From Hyphomicrobiales bacterium (GTDB lineage Bacteria > Pseudomonadota > Alphaproteobacteria > Rhizobiales > Methyloligellaceae), in assembly GCA_028280515.1 (NCBI GenBank), contig JANQLP010000012.1:1-34762 (forward strand): a stretch of DNA of 34,762 nt. Reading direction: 5' to 3'. Every line of letters begins with the position of its first letter. Position 1 is the first letter of the stretch. The position numbers and the translations under genes are program-made. Positions 16,271 through 27,614 of the stretch are shown here, piece by piece. The notes under the pieces were generated by a model. It was not told the origin of the DNA and did no database searches. It was given only the letters and a program-made list of their open reading frames with translations.

Positions 16271-17389
16271 ATGCGGTTGATTATTGAGAGAAATGCGCTG
16301 TTGAAGGCGCTCAGCCACGTCACCAGCGTGGTCGAACGGCGCAACACCATACCGATCCTGTCCAACGTTCTGGTGAACGCGTCGGGCAAGTCCGTCAAAT
16401 TCACGGCGACGGATTTGGATATCGAGGTCGTGGAAACCGTACCCGCCGACGTGGCCCAGGACGGGGGCACGACCGTCTCGGCGCACATGATCTACGATAT
16501 CGTGCGCAAGCTCGCCGATGGCGCGCAGGTGGAGCTCTCGCTCGGGCCGGACGAAGGGCGCATGGCCCTGACCTCCGGTCCGGCCAAGTTCGCGTTGCAG
16601 GTTCTGCCGCCGAACGACTTTCCCGATCTGAGCGCCGGAGATATGAGCCATGCCTTCGAGATTTCGGCAGCACATCTGAAACGGCTGATCGACAAGACCC
16701 GCTTCGCCATATCGACGGAGGAGACGCGGTACTACCTCAACGGCATCTATCTGCACACCGCCGAAACAGACGGCCAGGAGATGCTGCGCGCGGTCGCCAC
16801 GGACGGCCACCGCCTTGCCCAGATTGAGGTTGATCTGCCGAAGGGCGCAGAGGGCATGCCCGGTATCATCGTGCCGCGAAAGACCGTGCTTGAGGTTTAC
16901 AAGCTGCTTGAGGATACGGACGACCCTGTCAAGGTCGAGCTGTCCTCCTCCAAGATCCGCTTCTCGTTCGGCGATATCGTTCTGACCTCGCAACTCATTG
17001 ACGGGACGTTTCCCGACTATGGGCGGGTCATTCCGCACGGAAACGACAAGATCCTGCACATTCCAAGCGCGATCTTCGCCGAGGCCGTGGACCGGGTCTC
17101 GACCCTGTCGAGCGACAAGGGTCGCGCCGTCAAGCTGAGGATGGGCGACGGCAAGCTCATCCTGTCCGTCAACAACCCCGACAGCGGAAGCGCCACAGAG
17201 GAACTGACCGCCACCTATGACGCCGACGATCTCGAGATCGGCTTCAATGCCCGATATCTGCTCGACATCACCAGCCAGCTGGAAAGCGAAGATGCGGAGT
17301 TCCTGCTGTCGGACCCCGGATCTCCGACCATCGTGCGGGACGGCAGCGACAAGGCGGCGCTTTACGTGCTCATGCCGATGCGCGTTTAG
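16271..17389 (+). CDS. dnaN: DNA polymerase III beta subunit (sliding clamp)
   Basis: 372 residues, full length. Start MRLIIERNALLKALSHVTSVVERRNTIPILSN matches the clamp N-terminus (first part MRLIIERNALLKAL). Three similar domains fold into a dimeric ring that tethers DNA polymerase III and binds clamp-binding motifs through the C-terminal pocket; the end LYVLMPMRV is typical. It begins 185 bases after dnaA, long enough for its own promoter, although I see no strong consensus there. AGGGA lies upstream of the ATG. Confidence 0.96.
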   Translation: MRLIIERNALLKALSHVTSVVERRNTIPILSNVLVNASGKSVKFTATDLDIEVVETVPADVAQDGGTTVSAHMIYDIVRKLADGAQVELSLGPDEGRMALTSGPAKFALQVLPPNDFPDLSAGDMSHAFEISAAHLKRLIDKTRFAISTEETRYYLNGIYLHTAETDGQEMLRAVATDGHRLAQIEVDLPKGAEGMPGIIVPRKTVLEVYKLLEDTDDPVKVELSSSKIRFSFGDIVLTSQLIDGTFPDYGRVIPHGNDKILHIPSAIFAEAVDRVSTLSSDKGRAVKLRMGDGKLILSVNNPDSGSATEELTATYDADDLEIGFNARYLLDITSQLESEDAEFLLSDPGSPTIVRDGSDKAALYVLMPMRV

Positions 17390-17500
17390 AGTATCCGTTT
17401 TGATCAAATCGGAGCCATTCTGACGGAGCGATTTTGCGACAAGATCAAGCAAAGGCCCGTTGCGCATACCCGGGCGCACCTGCCGCGCGCCGCATATGAC

Positions 17501-18667
17501 ATGACCGCCCAGGTGGAATCCGCCATCTCCGCCGCACCGCGCAGGCTGTGGATCGCGCGCCTGCGCACCACCGACTTCCGCAACTACGAGGCGCTCTCCA
17601 TTGACCTGGACCACCGTCCGGTGGTCCTCGCAGGCCCCAACGGAGCCGGCAAGACCAATCTGCTCGAAGCGGTGTCCCTGCTGGCGCCGGGCCGCGGTCT
17701 GGGACGCGCGCAATTCACCGAGATGATCCGCCATGGCGCGTCCGGGTGGGCCGTGAACGCGAAACTGCACTGCACGCACGGTGAAGTGGACATCGGCACC
17801 GGATATCGGGGCGATGCGGACACGACGGCTCGGACGGTGCGTATCAATGGCGAGACGGCGCGCAGTGCGGGCGTGCTCGGCGACTATACCCGGACAATCT
17901 GGCTCACACCGGCCATGGATGGGCTTTTCACGGGGTCCGCGGGCGAACGGCGGCGGTTTCTCGACCGGCTCATCCAGACCCTCGACCCCGGATACCGTTC
18001 CAATCTCTCCCGGTTCGAACGGGTCATGCGCCAGCGCAACAGGCTTCTGGAAGACGGCGAGGTATCGTCCGCGCGCTACGAGGGCTTCGAAACGCAGCTC
18101 GCGGAAGCCGGTACGGCGATCGCCGCGGCGCGTCTCGACACGGTAACGAGGCTCGCCCGCCTGTGCGACGCGTCGGGCAAAGAGAGCACCATGCCGTTCC
18201 CCTGGGCGGAGTTGGCACTTGAGGGACTGCTGGAGGCGCGCCTGTTGAGCGACGCGGCCGTCGACGTCGAGGACTTCTATCTCGAGGCCCTGGCTCGCGG
18301 GCGCGAACGCGACCGCGCCGCCAGGCGAACGCTTGAAGGCCCGCATCGTTCCGACCTCGTCGTCGGGCACGGGCCGAAGGCGGTGCCGGCGCGCGGTTGC
18401 TCGACCGGAGAGCAGAAGGCCCTGCTGATCGGCCTCGTGTTGGCGCATGCGGAACTCGTCAAGCAGCAGAGCGACGGATACGCGCCTCTCATTCTTCTCG
18501 ACGAGATCGTGGCCCACCTGGATGAGGTGCGCCGGGAGGGTCTGTTTCACGAGATCGACCGCCTCGAGGCCCAGGCGTGGATGACCGGAACGGACGCTGC
18601 GCACTTCGCGCCGATGGGTGCGCGCGCGCAGCATTTCCGCGTTGAGAATGGTGGTGTTTCGGCGTGA
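17501..18667 (+). CDS. recF: DNA replication and repair protein RecF
   Basis: 388 residues. An SMC-like ABC ATPase that works with RecO and RecR to load RecA at single-stranded gaps. Walker A GPNGAGKTNLLEA follows the LRTTDFRNYEAL strand. The signature STGEQKALLIGLVLAHAELV and Walker B PLILLDEIVAHLD (shown in parts) are in the C-terminal third, and the D-loop is intact. The ATG at 17501 has no clear ribosome binding site, and the first 16 residues are less conserved, so the start may be slightly different. The gene lies 111 bases after dnaN and 52 bases before gyrB. Confidence 0.95.
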   Translation: MTAQVESAISAAPRRLWIARLRTTDFRNYEALSIDLDHRPVVLAGPNGAGKTNLLEAVSLLAPGRGLGRAQFTEMIRHGASGWAVNAKLHCTHGEVDIGTGYRGDADTTARTVRINGETARSAGVLGDYTRTIWLTPAMDGLFTGSAGERRRFLDRLIQTLDPGYRSNLSRFERVMRQRNRLLEDGEVSSARYEGFETQLAEAGTAIAAARLDTVTRLARLCDASGKESTMPFPWAELALEGLLEARLLSDAAVDVEDFYLEALARGRERDRAARRTLEGPHRSDLVVGHGPKAVPARGCSTGEQKALLIGLVLAHAELVKQQSDGYAPLILLDEIVAHLDEVRREGLFHEIDRLEAQAWMTGTDAAHFAPMGARAQHFRVENGGVSA

Positions 18668-18678
18668 AACAAGGTATT

Positions 18679-18698
18679 GTGAATCATCGATTTTTCAC
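18679..18698. promoter_or_regulatory. Imperfect 20-bp palindrome between recF and gyrB
   Basis: GTGAA at 18679-18683 and TTCAC at 18694-18698 flank a central ATCGAT; 16 of 20 positions are symmetric. It lies 21 bases before the gyrB ATG and is not followed by a T run, so an operator is more likely than a terminator. No known regulator is assigned. Confidence 0.35.
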
Positions 18699-18716
18699 CG
18701 AAACATGATGGGATGA

Positions 18717-21158
<2,442 letters not shown>

Positions 21159-21167
21159 TCTGCCGGA

Positions 21168-21209
21168 AAACCGGGTCTGACAGTTATGTGCGGGAGATTG
21201 GCCCGGTTT
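21168..21209 (+). terminator. Possible stem-loop after gyrB
   Basis: AAACCGGG at 21168-21175 is complementary to CCCGGTTT at 21202-21209, ten bases after the gyrB stop. The loop is 26 bases and there is no T run, so it may be an RNA-stabilising hairpin rather than a terminator. Confidence 0.3.
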
Positions 21210-21340
21210 CCCGTCATGCCCGAACGTGTTCCGGGGTGACGAAGTGGGGACGTCGGTATCACTATGAGCGGCGTCTTTGGTGCAGGTCCGACCCAAATTC
21301 CGACAAAACGCCGAAATTTTCTGTTTCCTGAAGACAAACA

Positions 21341-21373
21341 AGCGGCGAGGCTCGACAAACTCGCCTCGCCGCT
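21341..21373 (-). terminator. Intrinsic terminator with an 11-bp perfect stem
   Basis: AGCGGCGAGGC at 21341-21351 pairs perfectly with GCCTCGCCGCT at 21363-21373 across an 11-base loop. Read on the minus strand the stem is followed by TGTTTGTCTT, so it best serves the small gene that ends at 21435. It would also stop read-through from gyrB. Confidence 0.65.
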
Positions 21374-21434
21374 GAAGGTCACGTCTTTGCTGGCTCAGCC
21401 TTTGTTGGTCGCCCCTTTCCAGCCTGGCACGGCC

Positions 21435-21545
21435 CTATCCGGCAAACATCCCGCCGTAATAGGCGATCAAGGTCACGACGACGATCGCCGCGACGATGGA
21501 CCCGGTCCAGATGAGCGCACGCGACTCAGGAGATTGTGTACCCAT
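21435..21545 (-). CDS. Small single-pass membrane protein, 36 residues
   Basis: I do not recognise the family. The ATG at 21545 has a GGAGG ribosome binding site with five bases of spacing, so it is preferred over the upstream in-frame ATG at 21557 that overlaps that site. The protein has a short polar N-terminus (MGTQSPESRA), one hydrophobic segment rich in I and V (about residues 12-30) and a glycine-rich tail (YYGGMFAG). It is therefore probably an inner-membrane microprotein. A sigma-70-like promoter lies at 21642-21670 and a strong terminator at 21341-21373, making a complete one-gene unit between gyrB and the phosphodiesterase gene. Size and shape resemble small oxidase accessory subunits, but I see no sequence reason to claim that. 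Confidence 0.65.
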   Translation of the reverse strand: MGTQSPESRALIWTGSIVAAIVVVTLIAYYGGMFAG

Positions 21546-21641
21546 ACCAGCCTCCATGACTTGCGCAGGCCAACTTGGATGCGGTGTGACCCGCGACTTT
21601 GGAAAAGACCGCAAGTCAGAACGTGTGTACGACTTGGCAGC

Positions 21642-21670
21642 AGTATACGACTTTCGTCTAGTATTGAAAA
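21642..21670 (-). promoter_or_regulatory. Sigma-70-like promoter of the 36-residue protein gene
   Basis: On the minus strand, TTTTCA (21665-21670) and TATACT (21642-21647) are 17 bases apart, matching consensus at 4 of 6 and 5 of 6. The predicted start near 21635 gives a leader of about 90 bases. Confidence 0.5.
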
Positions 21671-21727
21671 CCGGGACGAGGTCTTCTGACCTCAACGGCC
21701 ACTTGCCGGCGGCGCAACCTGAGCGTC

Positions 21728-22507
21728 TCAGCCCATCTCGACGGCGGTGCGGTCCAGGCAGGCATCGAAATGGACGATGGTGCTGTCGCCGTCGATGAGA
21801 ATGATGCCGTACATGGGTGGTTCCACGCTGAAGGACCCGCCGACGCTTTCGCTAACCAGCGGCACCTGATGGTTGAGACCGGGAAGTGACGTGCAGGGGA
21901 TGCCGCGCCAATTCACCATCGCCGTGCGGTGAATGTGCCCGAAAAAGAGATGCCGGACGTTGCCATGAGTGGAGAGCACATTGGCGAACTTCTCCGGTTC
22001 CTCGAGCTTGATCCGGTCCATATAGGGCATTCCGACGTTGAACGGCGGATGATGCATGAAAATCCACACCGGCCGGTCCTGCGCCCGTTCGAGCTGCGCG
22101 GCAAGCCAGGCCCGGCGTTGCACACAGTATTGCCCTTCCGAGACAGGCCCCTTCACCGTATCGAGAAAAAGGCACGTGCCGATTTCTGTCTCCAGCACGT
22201 CTTGAACGAATCCGTTGTCGTCGCGGGCCGCTGTGGGAAACGCCGCAAGAAAGGCGTCGCGGCTGTCGTGATTGCCGATCATGAGGACCGTCTTGAGCGG
22301 GAAGTCATCGAGCCGGTCCCTGAGCCACGCATAGGCGGCGGGATCGCCTTTGTCGGCGAGATCGCCCGTCATGACGCAGAACGCGGCATCGCCATGCCAG
22401 CGCGCGATATCCGTCAGGCAACGGTCGAGTCGGTCATGGGCGTCAAGACCCCACAGATCCTCTCCCGGCGCCGGGAGATGGAAATCGGTGATATGGACAA
22501 TCTTCAC
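21728..22507 (-). CDS. Metallophosphoesterase (CpdA/GpdQ-like phosphodiesterase)
   Basis: 259 residues of the calcineurin-like fold with all five metal-binding blocks: D8-x-H10 (ITDFH), MTGDLADKG, IGNHDSR, FMHHPPF and FFGHIHR. This matches class III cyclic-nucleotide phosphodiesterases and glycerophosphodiesterases; the actual substrate (cAMP, phosphodiester or other) cannot be settled from sequence. There is no signal peptide, so it is cytosolic. It starts 15 bases after the stop of the cyclase-family gene on the same strand, so the two form an operon. Confidence 0.88.
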   Translation of the reverse strand: MKIVHITDFHLPAPGEDLWGLDAHDRLDRCLTDIARWHGDAAFCVMTGDLADKGDPAAYAWLRDRLDDFPLKTVLMIGNHDSRDAFLAAFPTAARDDNGFVQDVLETEIGTCLFLDTVKGPVSEGQYCVQRRAWLAAQLERAQDRPVWIFMHHPPFNVGMPYMDRIKLEEPEKFANVLSTHGNVRHLFFGHIHRTAMVNWRGIPCTSLPGLNHQVPLVSESVGGSFSVEPPMYGIILIDGDSTIVHFDACLDRTAVEMG

Positions 22508-22522
22508 GCGAGACCCGGTCCG

Positions 22523-23221
22523 CTATGCGTCGTCCTCGATCCACGCGACGGCGCGGATCGGGCTGCCGGTCCCGCCCTTGATCCGCAGCGGAAACCCGAT
22601 GAAGCGGAAGCGGCCTTTTCCGACGAGCTTGTCGAGATTCACCAGCCCCTCGATGTGCGTGAAGCCCATATCGCGGCAGACATTGTGCACTTCGTAATTG
22701 ATCTTGCCGGGGCGACCGGGACTGATCGGCTCGACTCCGAACATGCGGATGCCCTTGGCGCCAAGCCATTCGGCGGACTCCTTCGTCAGGCCCTGGAAGT
22801 CGGTGATGAAGGCGTCCGTTCCGATCGTCTTGTCCGTGAACCCCGTATAGAGCAGCACCGTATCGCCGGCCTGTATCTTGACGCCGGCGGCCGCCTCGGC
22901 CGCCTCAAGGTCTTCGATGGTGATGTCCGTTTTGAGCGGTTTATGGGATAAATCCAGACAAACCGCCTCGGTGAAGAACTCCTCCAATGGGACCTCGTCA
23001 ATACCGGCCGCTTCCGGGTCGGGATTGAAATGCCGCGGCGCATCCACATGCGTGCCCGCATGGTCACTCATGGAGAGATACATGGTTGCAGACGAATATT
23101 TCAGGCCGAAGGTCTCACGGATGTCATCGTGTCTGCCGAACTCGGTGATGATGACCGGCGGATGCGTTGGAAAACCCTGCATGCGGTGGGTGATTTCGCG
23201 CGAAAGGTCGATCAGTGTCAT
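22523..23221 (-). CDS. Cyclase-family metal hydrolase (kynurenine formamidase-like)
   Basis: 232 residues from the ATG at 23221. The metal-binding signature HAGTHVDAPRH (H54 to H64) defines the cyclase/KynB family, in which zinc or manganese hydrolases act on formamides, isatin and related amides. The open frame continues upstream to 23749 antisense to the penicillin-binding protein gene, but family similarity begins at MTLIDLSREI. Surroundings do not contain kynurenine pathway genes, so the name formamidase would be premature. It is followed after 15 bases by the metallophosphoesterase and is divergent from the penicillin-binding protein gene. Confidence 0.87.
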   Translation of the reverse strand: MTLIDLSREITHRMQGFPTHPPVIITEFGRHDDIRETFGLKYSSATMYLSMSDHAGTHVDAPRHFNPDPEAAGIDEVPLEEFFTEAVCLDLSHKPLKTDITIEDLEAAEAAAGVKIQAGDTVLLYTGFTDKTIGTDAFITDFQGLTKESAEWLGAKGIRMFGVEPISPGRPGKINYEVHNVCRDMGFTHIEGLVNLDKLVGKGRFRFIGFPLRIKGGTGSPIRAVAWIEDDA

Positions 23222-23410
23222 GGCGTGTTGTTCCCGGGTGTTGGCGGCGGATGGACCGCCTATAGTGGCATTCTTTTCGTCCTCTTGAAACGGTCCGGGC
23301 TTTAACCCGGCCTTAAAGCGGCGCGCCCTATTTTCGAAGGAGAATTCGGGGCGGGCTGAATTCCGAGCTTTGATGGACTCGGCTCCGCTTGGCCGTTGCG
23401 GAGGATTTGA

Positions 23411-25408
23411 GTGTTGCGTACCCGCAAAACACGCAAGCGGGCCAAGGGACGGACGCCCCGGCGTCCGTCCAAGGCTGCCACGGGGCGCCGCACGACGCAG
23501 CGGCGGCGGCCTGCGAAGTCCCGCTCGACCGTCGGCCGGGTCGTCTACTGGGGCAGCGTGCTGGGCGTGTGGGCGCTGATCGCCCTTGGTGGTGTGCTCG
23601 GCTATGTCACCCTGACCATGCCCGCCGATGTCATGGAAAACATCAAGCAGCGGCCACCCAACGTCACACTGGTGGGCAAAGACGGGACGGTGCTGGCCGA
23701 ACGCGGGTTGCGCCGCGGCTACATTCGTCTCCAGCACATGCCACACCACCTAGTGAATGCGGTGCTCGCGACCGAGGATCGGCGTTTCAGGGGGCATTTC
23801 GGCGTCGATCCGATCGGCTTGACCCGTGCGATGTTCAAGAACGTTCAGGCCGGCGCCATCGTCGAGGGCGGCAGCACGATCACCCAGCAGTTGGCGAAGA
23901 ACCTGTTTCTGACCCCGGAACGGACGATCACCCGAAAGATGCAGGAAGTGGTCCTGGCGATCTGGCTCGAGGTTTATCTCAGCAAGGACGAGATCCTCGA
24001 ATCCTACCTCAACCGGGTCTATTTCGGCGCTGGCACGCACGGGGTCGAGGCGGCGGCGAAGCGCTATTTCGGCAAGTCCGCGCGCCAGGTCACGATCGCC
24101 GAGGCGGCGCTGCTCGCCGGGTTGCTGAAGGCGCCATCAAGATACGCTCCGACCCGTAATCCGCGCCTTGCCGAACAACGCGCATCCATCGTCATCGCCA
24201 GCATGGTGGACGCGGACCTGCTCACCTCCGCGCAGGCCATGGCGGCAATTTCCGAGCCGGCCCGGGTGCGCAATCCGAGCGGCATCACCGGATACGAGTA
24301 TGCGGCGGACTGGGTTGTCGACATCCTGCCGCGGCTGCTGGGCGCCAAGCATCGCTCGGATGTGATCGTCGAGACGACCATCGATCCCGTCCTTCAACGT
24401 GAGACGCAGCGCATTGTCAGCCAGACACTCAAGGCTCACGGGAAACGGGTGAACGCGGAGCAGGCGGCGGCGCTGGTTCTCGATGCGCGCGGCGGTGTGA
24501 AGGCAATCGTCGGCGGCAGGTCGTATCGGGAAAGCCAGTACAACCGGGTGATCCGGTCGCGGCGTCAGCCGGGGTCCGCGTTCAAGCCGTTCGTCTATCT
24601 TGCGGCGCTGGAATCCGGCCTGACGCCGGACACGCTGGTGAAGGACGCGCCCCTGAACATCAATGGCTGGCGGCCGAGGAACTACAAGAACAAGTATCGC
24701 GGACCGATCACCATGCGCGAGGGGCTTGCGGATTCCGTGAACACCGTGGCCGTGCGCCTGGCGATGGAAGCGGGACGCCGGCGTGTGGTGCGGACGGCAC
24801 GGCGTCTCGGCATCGAGTCGGAAATCCAGAAGAACCTCTCCATCGCACTTGGGACCTCGGAGGTGACGCTGCTTGAGCTGGTGTCGGCCTACGCACCCTT
24901 TGCGAACGGCGGCTACATTGCGACACCGCATATCGTCAATCGCATCCAGACGCCCAAAGGCAAGGTCCTCTATCAGCGCCGCACCACCGGGCGGCCGCGC
25001 GCGGTGGCGCTGCCGTATGTTGGGGCGATGAACGACATGATGGGCGCGACGATGGTTTCGGGCACGGCCCGGAGTGCCGCGCTGCCCGACCGCCCCGCCG
25101 CCGGCAAGACGGGCACGACACAGAATTTCCGCGATGCGTGGTTCATCGGCTACACGGCGCACTATGTGGGTGGTGTCTGGATCGGCAATGACGACGGCAA
25201 GCCGATGAAGCGGGTCACCGGCGGGACTCTGCCGGCGGGCATGTGGAAGAATATCATGCTGACCGCACACCGGGACAAGCGGGCCGCCGCCCTTCCGGGT
25301 GGCAGGGCACCCGCGCTTGCACACTCACGCACGCCGACGGACCGGCAGCAGCAGAACAAGCGTTCCTTCTTCGACCGCGTCCTGGGCGTTTTGTCGCCTA
25401 ACAGCTAG
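23411..25408 (+). CDS. Class A penicillin-binding protein (PBP1A-type glycosyltransferase/transpeptidase)
   Basis: 665 residues from a GTG at 23411 with GGAGG seven bases upstream. A very basic cytosolic tail of about 35 residues (RTRKTRKRAKGRTPRRPSK) precedes one membrane anchor (about 47-70). The GT51 glycosyltransferase follows with EDRRFRGHFGVDP, EGGSTITQQLAKNLFL and ERTITRKMQEVVLA, then the transpeptidase with SxxK (GSAFKP), SVN (ADSVNTVAV) and KTGT (AGKTGTTQNFRDAWFIGYT). It polymerises and cross-links peptidoglycan in the periplasm. No PASTA or OB-type insertion is obvious, and the protein is shorter than Escherichia coli PBP1A (about 850). It converges with the metallopeptidase gene, 10 bases apart. 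Confidence 0.93.
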   Translation: MLRTRKTRKRAKGRTPRRPSKAATGRRTTQRRRPAKSRSTVGRVVYWGSVLGVWALIALGGVLGYVTLTMPADVMENIKQRPPNVTLVGKDGTVLAERGLRRGYIRLQHMPHHLVNAVLATEDRRFRGHFGVDPIGLTRAMFKNVQAGAIVEGGSTITQQLAKNLFLTPERTITRKMQEVVLAIWLEVYLSKDEILESYLNRVYFGAGTHGVEAAAKRYFGKSARQVTIAEAALLAGLLKAPSRYAPTRNPRLAEQRASIVIASMVDADLLTSAQAMAAISEPARVRNPSGITGYEYAADWVVDILPRLLGAKHRSDVIVETTIDPVLQRETQRIVSQTLKAHGKRVNAEQAAALVLDARGGVKAIVGGRSYRESQYNRVIRSRRQPGSAFKPFVYLAALESGLTPDTLVKDAPLNINGWRPRNYKNKYRGPITMREGLADSVNTVAVRLAMEAGRRRVVRTARRLGIESEIQKNLSIALGTSEVTLLELVSAYAPFANGGYIATPHIVNRIQTPKGKVLYQRRTTGRPRAVALPYVGAMNDMMGATMVSGTARSAALPDRPAAGKTGTTQNFRDAWFIGYTAHYVGGVWIGNDDGKPMKRVTGGTLPAGMWKNIMLTAHRDKRAAALPGGRAPALAHSRTPTDRQQQNKRSFFDRVLGVLSPNS

Positions 25409-25418
25409 ATGTGGAGCG

Positions 25419-26186
25419 TCAATAGGTTGTCGTCGGCGCGCCGTAACGGTGAAGCTGACCGCCGTTTTTTCGCAACCACGACTTTGCGCGGTCCATGTGC
25501 GGACACACATCCCTGACATGCGCCCAGAAACGCTCGCTGTGGTTCATCTCGCGCAGATGCGCCACTTCGTGCGCGGCGAGATAGTCGAGCACATCCTCAG
25601 GCGCCAGGATCAGCCGCCAGGAAAAGGACAGGACGCCGCCGGCGGAACACGAGCCCCACCGGCTCGTCTGATCGCGCACCGTGATGCGTTTGGGGCGGAC
25701 CCGCAACGTGGCCGAATGCTCCGCGCATCTGGTTGACAGATCGGCGCGGGCCTCCCGCTTGAGCCAGTCCTTCAGCCTCCGCGGGGCATGTTCGGTCGCG
25801 CCGGATACGTGAATGTTCGGCAGATCGAACGGTGCGGTGACGTCTCCTTCCTCGATCCACACGGCGCCGCGGCGCTTGACCTCGGGCAAGAAGCGCAACA
25901 CGTGATCCTGGCCGCGCAGAGGCACGATCACGCCGTCGGTAAACGGCACCGGCGCTGGGATGGCTGCCAGCCGCTTCTGCAGCCATTCGAAGTGCTTTGC
26001 GAGAAACCGCCCGGCCTCATCTAGCGTTGCGTGCCGCGGAACCGTCAGGACCGCGCCCCGTTTCGCCTCGTTGACGCTCAGTGAAATGCGCCGTGCGCGC
26101 GGGCTGCGGCGCACAAGGACAGGCTCATCAAGGCCGGCCGCCTTCATGTGAAAGGTCTCGGATTTCGGTTTCAGCGAGGAAAGCAT
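25419..26186 (-). CDS. YgjP-type (DUF45/WLM) metallopeptidase domain protein
   Basis: 255 residues. The C-terminal domain holds the zinc site HEVAHLREMNHSERFW and the preceding family marker DQTSRWGSCS. These place it in the SprT-like/YgjP group (COG1451). The N-terminal half is a beta-rich domain (RRSPRARRISLSVN). Such proteins often sit beside restriction enzymes or stand alone; the biological substrate is unknown. It is leftward, 84 bases from phaZ, which has the same orientation, so the two may share a transcript. Confidence 0.85.
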   Translation of the reverse strand: MLSSLKPKSETFHMKAAGLDEPVLVRRSPRARRISLSVNEAKRGAVLTVPRHATLDEAGRFLAKHFEWLQKRLAAIPAPVPFTDGVIVPLRGQDHVLRFLPEVKRRGAVWIEEGDVTAPFDLPNIHVSGATEHAPRRLKDWLKREARADLSTRCAEHSATLRVRPKRITVRDQTSRWGSCSAGGVLSFSWRLILAPEDVLDYLAAHEVAHLREMNHSERFWAHVRDVCPHMDRAKSWLRKNGGQLHRYGAPTTTY

Positions 26187-26270
26187 GTCCGGACTGGTCC
26201 GTGCGGCAGCGCGAATCGGCGCGTTCGAGGCGACATTAGCACGGCGGATGTTAACGGACTCGCGGCGCGC

Positions 26271-27557
26271 TCACGATGAGACCATGCGCAACGATCGCAC
26301 GGTGCGGGTCACGATGCCGGGTTCGCGGTGATGGGTTGCGATGAAGTCGGAAATCCGCGGTGCGATTTCCGAACGGAAGCGCGACCCGTTGAACACGCCA
26401 TAATGTCCGACGCCCTTCTGCAGGTAGTGCACGCGTTTCGATTCGGGCAAGCCGGTGCAGAGCTTGTGCGCGGCCTCGGTCTGCCCGACACCGGAAATAT
26501 CGTCCTTCTCGCCCTCGACGGTCATCAGTGCGGTGTGTTTGATCTGGGACGGGTCGACAGGTGTGCCGCGATGGGTCATCTCGCCCTTGGGCAAGGCGTG
26601 CTGCATGAAAACCGTCTCGATGGTCTGCAGGTAGAACGCTCCGTCCAGATCCATGACGGCAAGATACTCGTCGTAGAAGTCGCGATGCTTGTCGGCGGAA
26701 TCGCCGTCGCCCTCGACCAGGTGGCGGAACAGTTTCTTATGGGCGTCCATGTGCCGGTCCAGGTTCATGGTCATGAAACCGGTGAGCTGCAGGAAACCGG
26801 GATAGACGGGCCGCATGAATCCGGGATGCGGCCACGGCACCTGCATGATGACGTTGGACCGGAACCAGTCGATGCTGCGGTGCTCGGCGAGCGAATTGAC
26901 GGCGGTCGGATTGACCCGCGTGTCGATGGGGCCGCCCATGAGCGTCATGGATTGCGGCGCGTACGGATTGCCTTCGGCTTCCATCAGGGCGACCGCCGCG
27001 AGGACCGGCACCGAAGGCTGGCATACCGCGATGACGTGCACGTTGCCCTGGAGAAAGCGGAACATGTCGATCACGTAGTCGATGTAATCGTCGAGGTCGA
27101 AGGTGCCCTTGACGAGGGGGACCATCCGCGCATCCGCCCAATCGGTGATGTACACGTCGTGACGCGGCAGCATGGCCTCGACCGTACCGCGCAACAGCGT
27201 TGCGTAGTGACCCGACAGTGGCGCTACGATCAGCACCGGAAAGTTGTCGCCGCGATATCCCTGCGGCATTTCCCTGCGGAAATGCCGCAACTCGCAGAAG
27301 TTCCGGCGCCACACCACCTCTTCGGAGACGCGAACCCTCTGCCCGCCGGTCTCGGTCGAGAAGATGCCGAACTGAGGCTTGGTGTACCGGCGGGTGGTCC
27401 GCTCGAACAGCTCGCAGGCCGCCACGACGGACCGGCCGAGTGGTGTATGGGAGACCGGGTTCAGCGGATTGCGAAAGGCAAGTGCCGTTATGTCCGAAGC
27501 CGCGCGGACCGGAGCCATCGCGGCATGGTTCATTTCATAGAGGTGATAAAGCGGCAA
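26271..27557 (-). CDS. phaZ: Intracellular polyhydroxyalkanoate depolymerase PhaZ
   Basis: 428 residues of the intracellular PHB depolymerase family, which mobilises storage granules to 3-hydroxybutyrate. The nucleophile is a cysteine, C179, in HVIAVCQPSVPVL, as in the Ralstonia enzyme, instead of a lipase-box serine. The C-terminal GVGHYGVFNGSRFR supplies the histidine. The N-terminus PLYHLYEMN resembles the LYQLHEF start of characterised homologues, which supports the TTG at 27557 as start over the ATG at 27533. A 21-bp near-perfect palindrome lies 58 bases upstream (27615-27635). Confidence 0.92.
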   Translation of the reverse strand: MPLYHLYEMNHAAMAPVRAASDITALAFRNPLNPVSHTPLGRSVVAACELFERTTRRYTKPQFGIFSTETGGQRVRVSEEVVWRRNFCELRHFRREMPQGYRGDNFPVLIVAPLSGHYATLLRGTVEAMLPRHDVYITDWADARMVPLVKGTFDLDDYIDYVIDMFRFLQGNVHVIAVCQPSVPVLAAVALMEAEGNPYAPQSMTLMGGPIDTRVNPTAVNSLAEHRSIDWFRSNVIMQVPWPHPGFMRPVYPGFLQLTGFMTMNLDRHMDAHKKLFRHLVEGDGDSADKHRDFYDEYLAVMDLDGAFYLQTIETVFMQHALPKGEMTHRGTPVDPSQIKHTALMTVEGEKDDISGVGQTEAAHKLCTGLPESKRVHYLQKGVGHYGVFNGSRFRSEIAPRISDFIATHHREPGIVTRTVRSLRMVSS

Positions 27558-27614
27558 GTGACGACTGTCCCTTCAAGGTGCACATGCTCGCGCACGGGCA
27601 TGTGCCGCGCCGAG

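Noticed and set aside
16163-18634. 823-residue open frame on the minus strand opposite dnaN and recF
   Set aside because: It has no recognisable domain, is rich in R, H, G and V as expected of the complement of G+C-rich genes, and dnaN and recF are certain.
23341-23375. Two GAATTC hexamers 10 bases apart upstream of the penicillin-binding protein gene
   Set aside because: Each hexamer is a palindrome by itself; no further symmetry or promoter context supports an operator.
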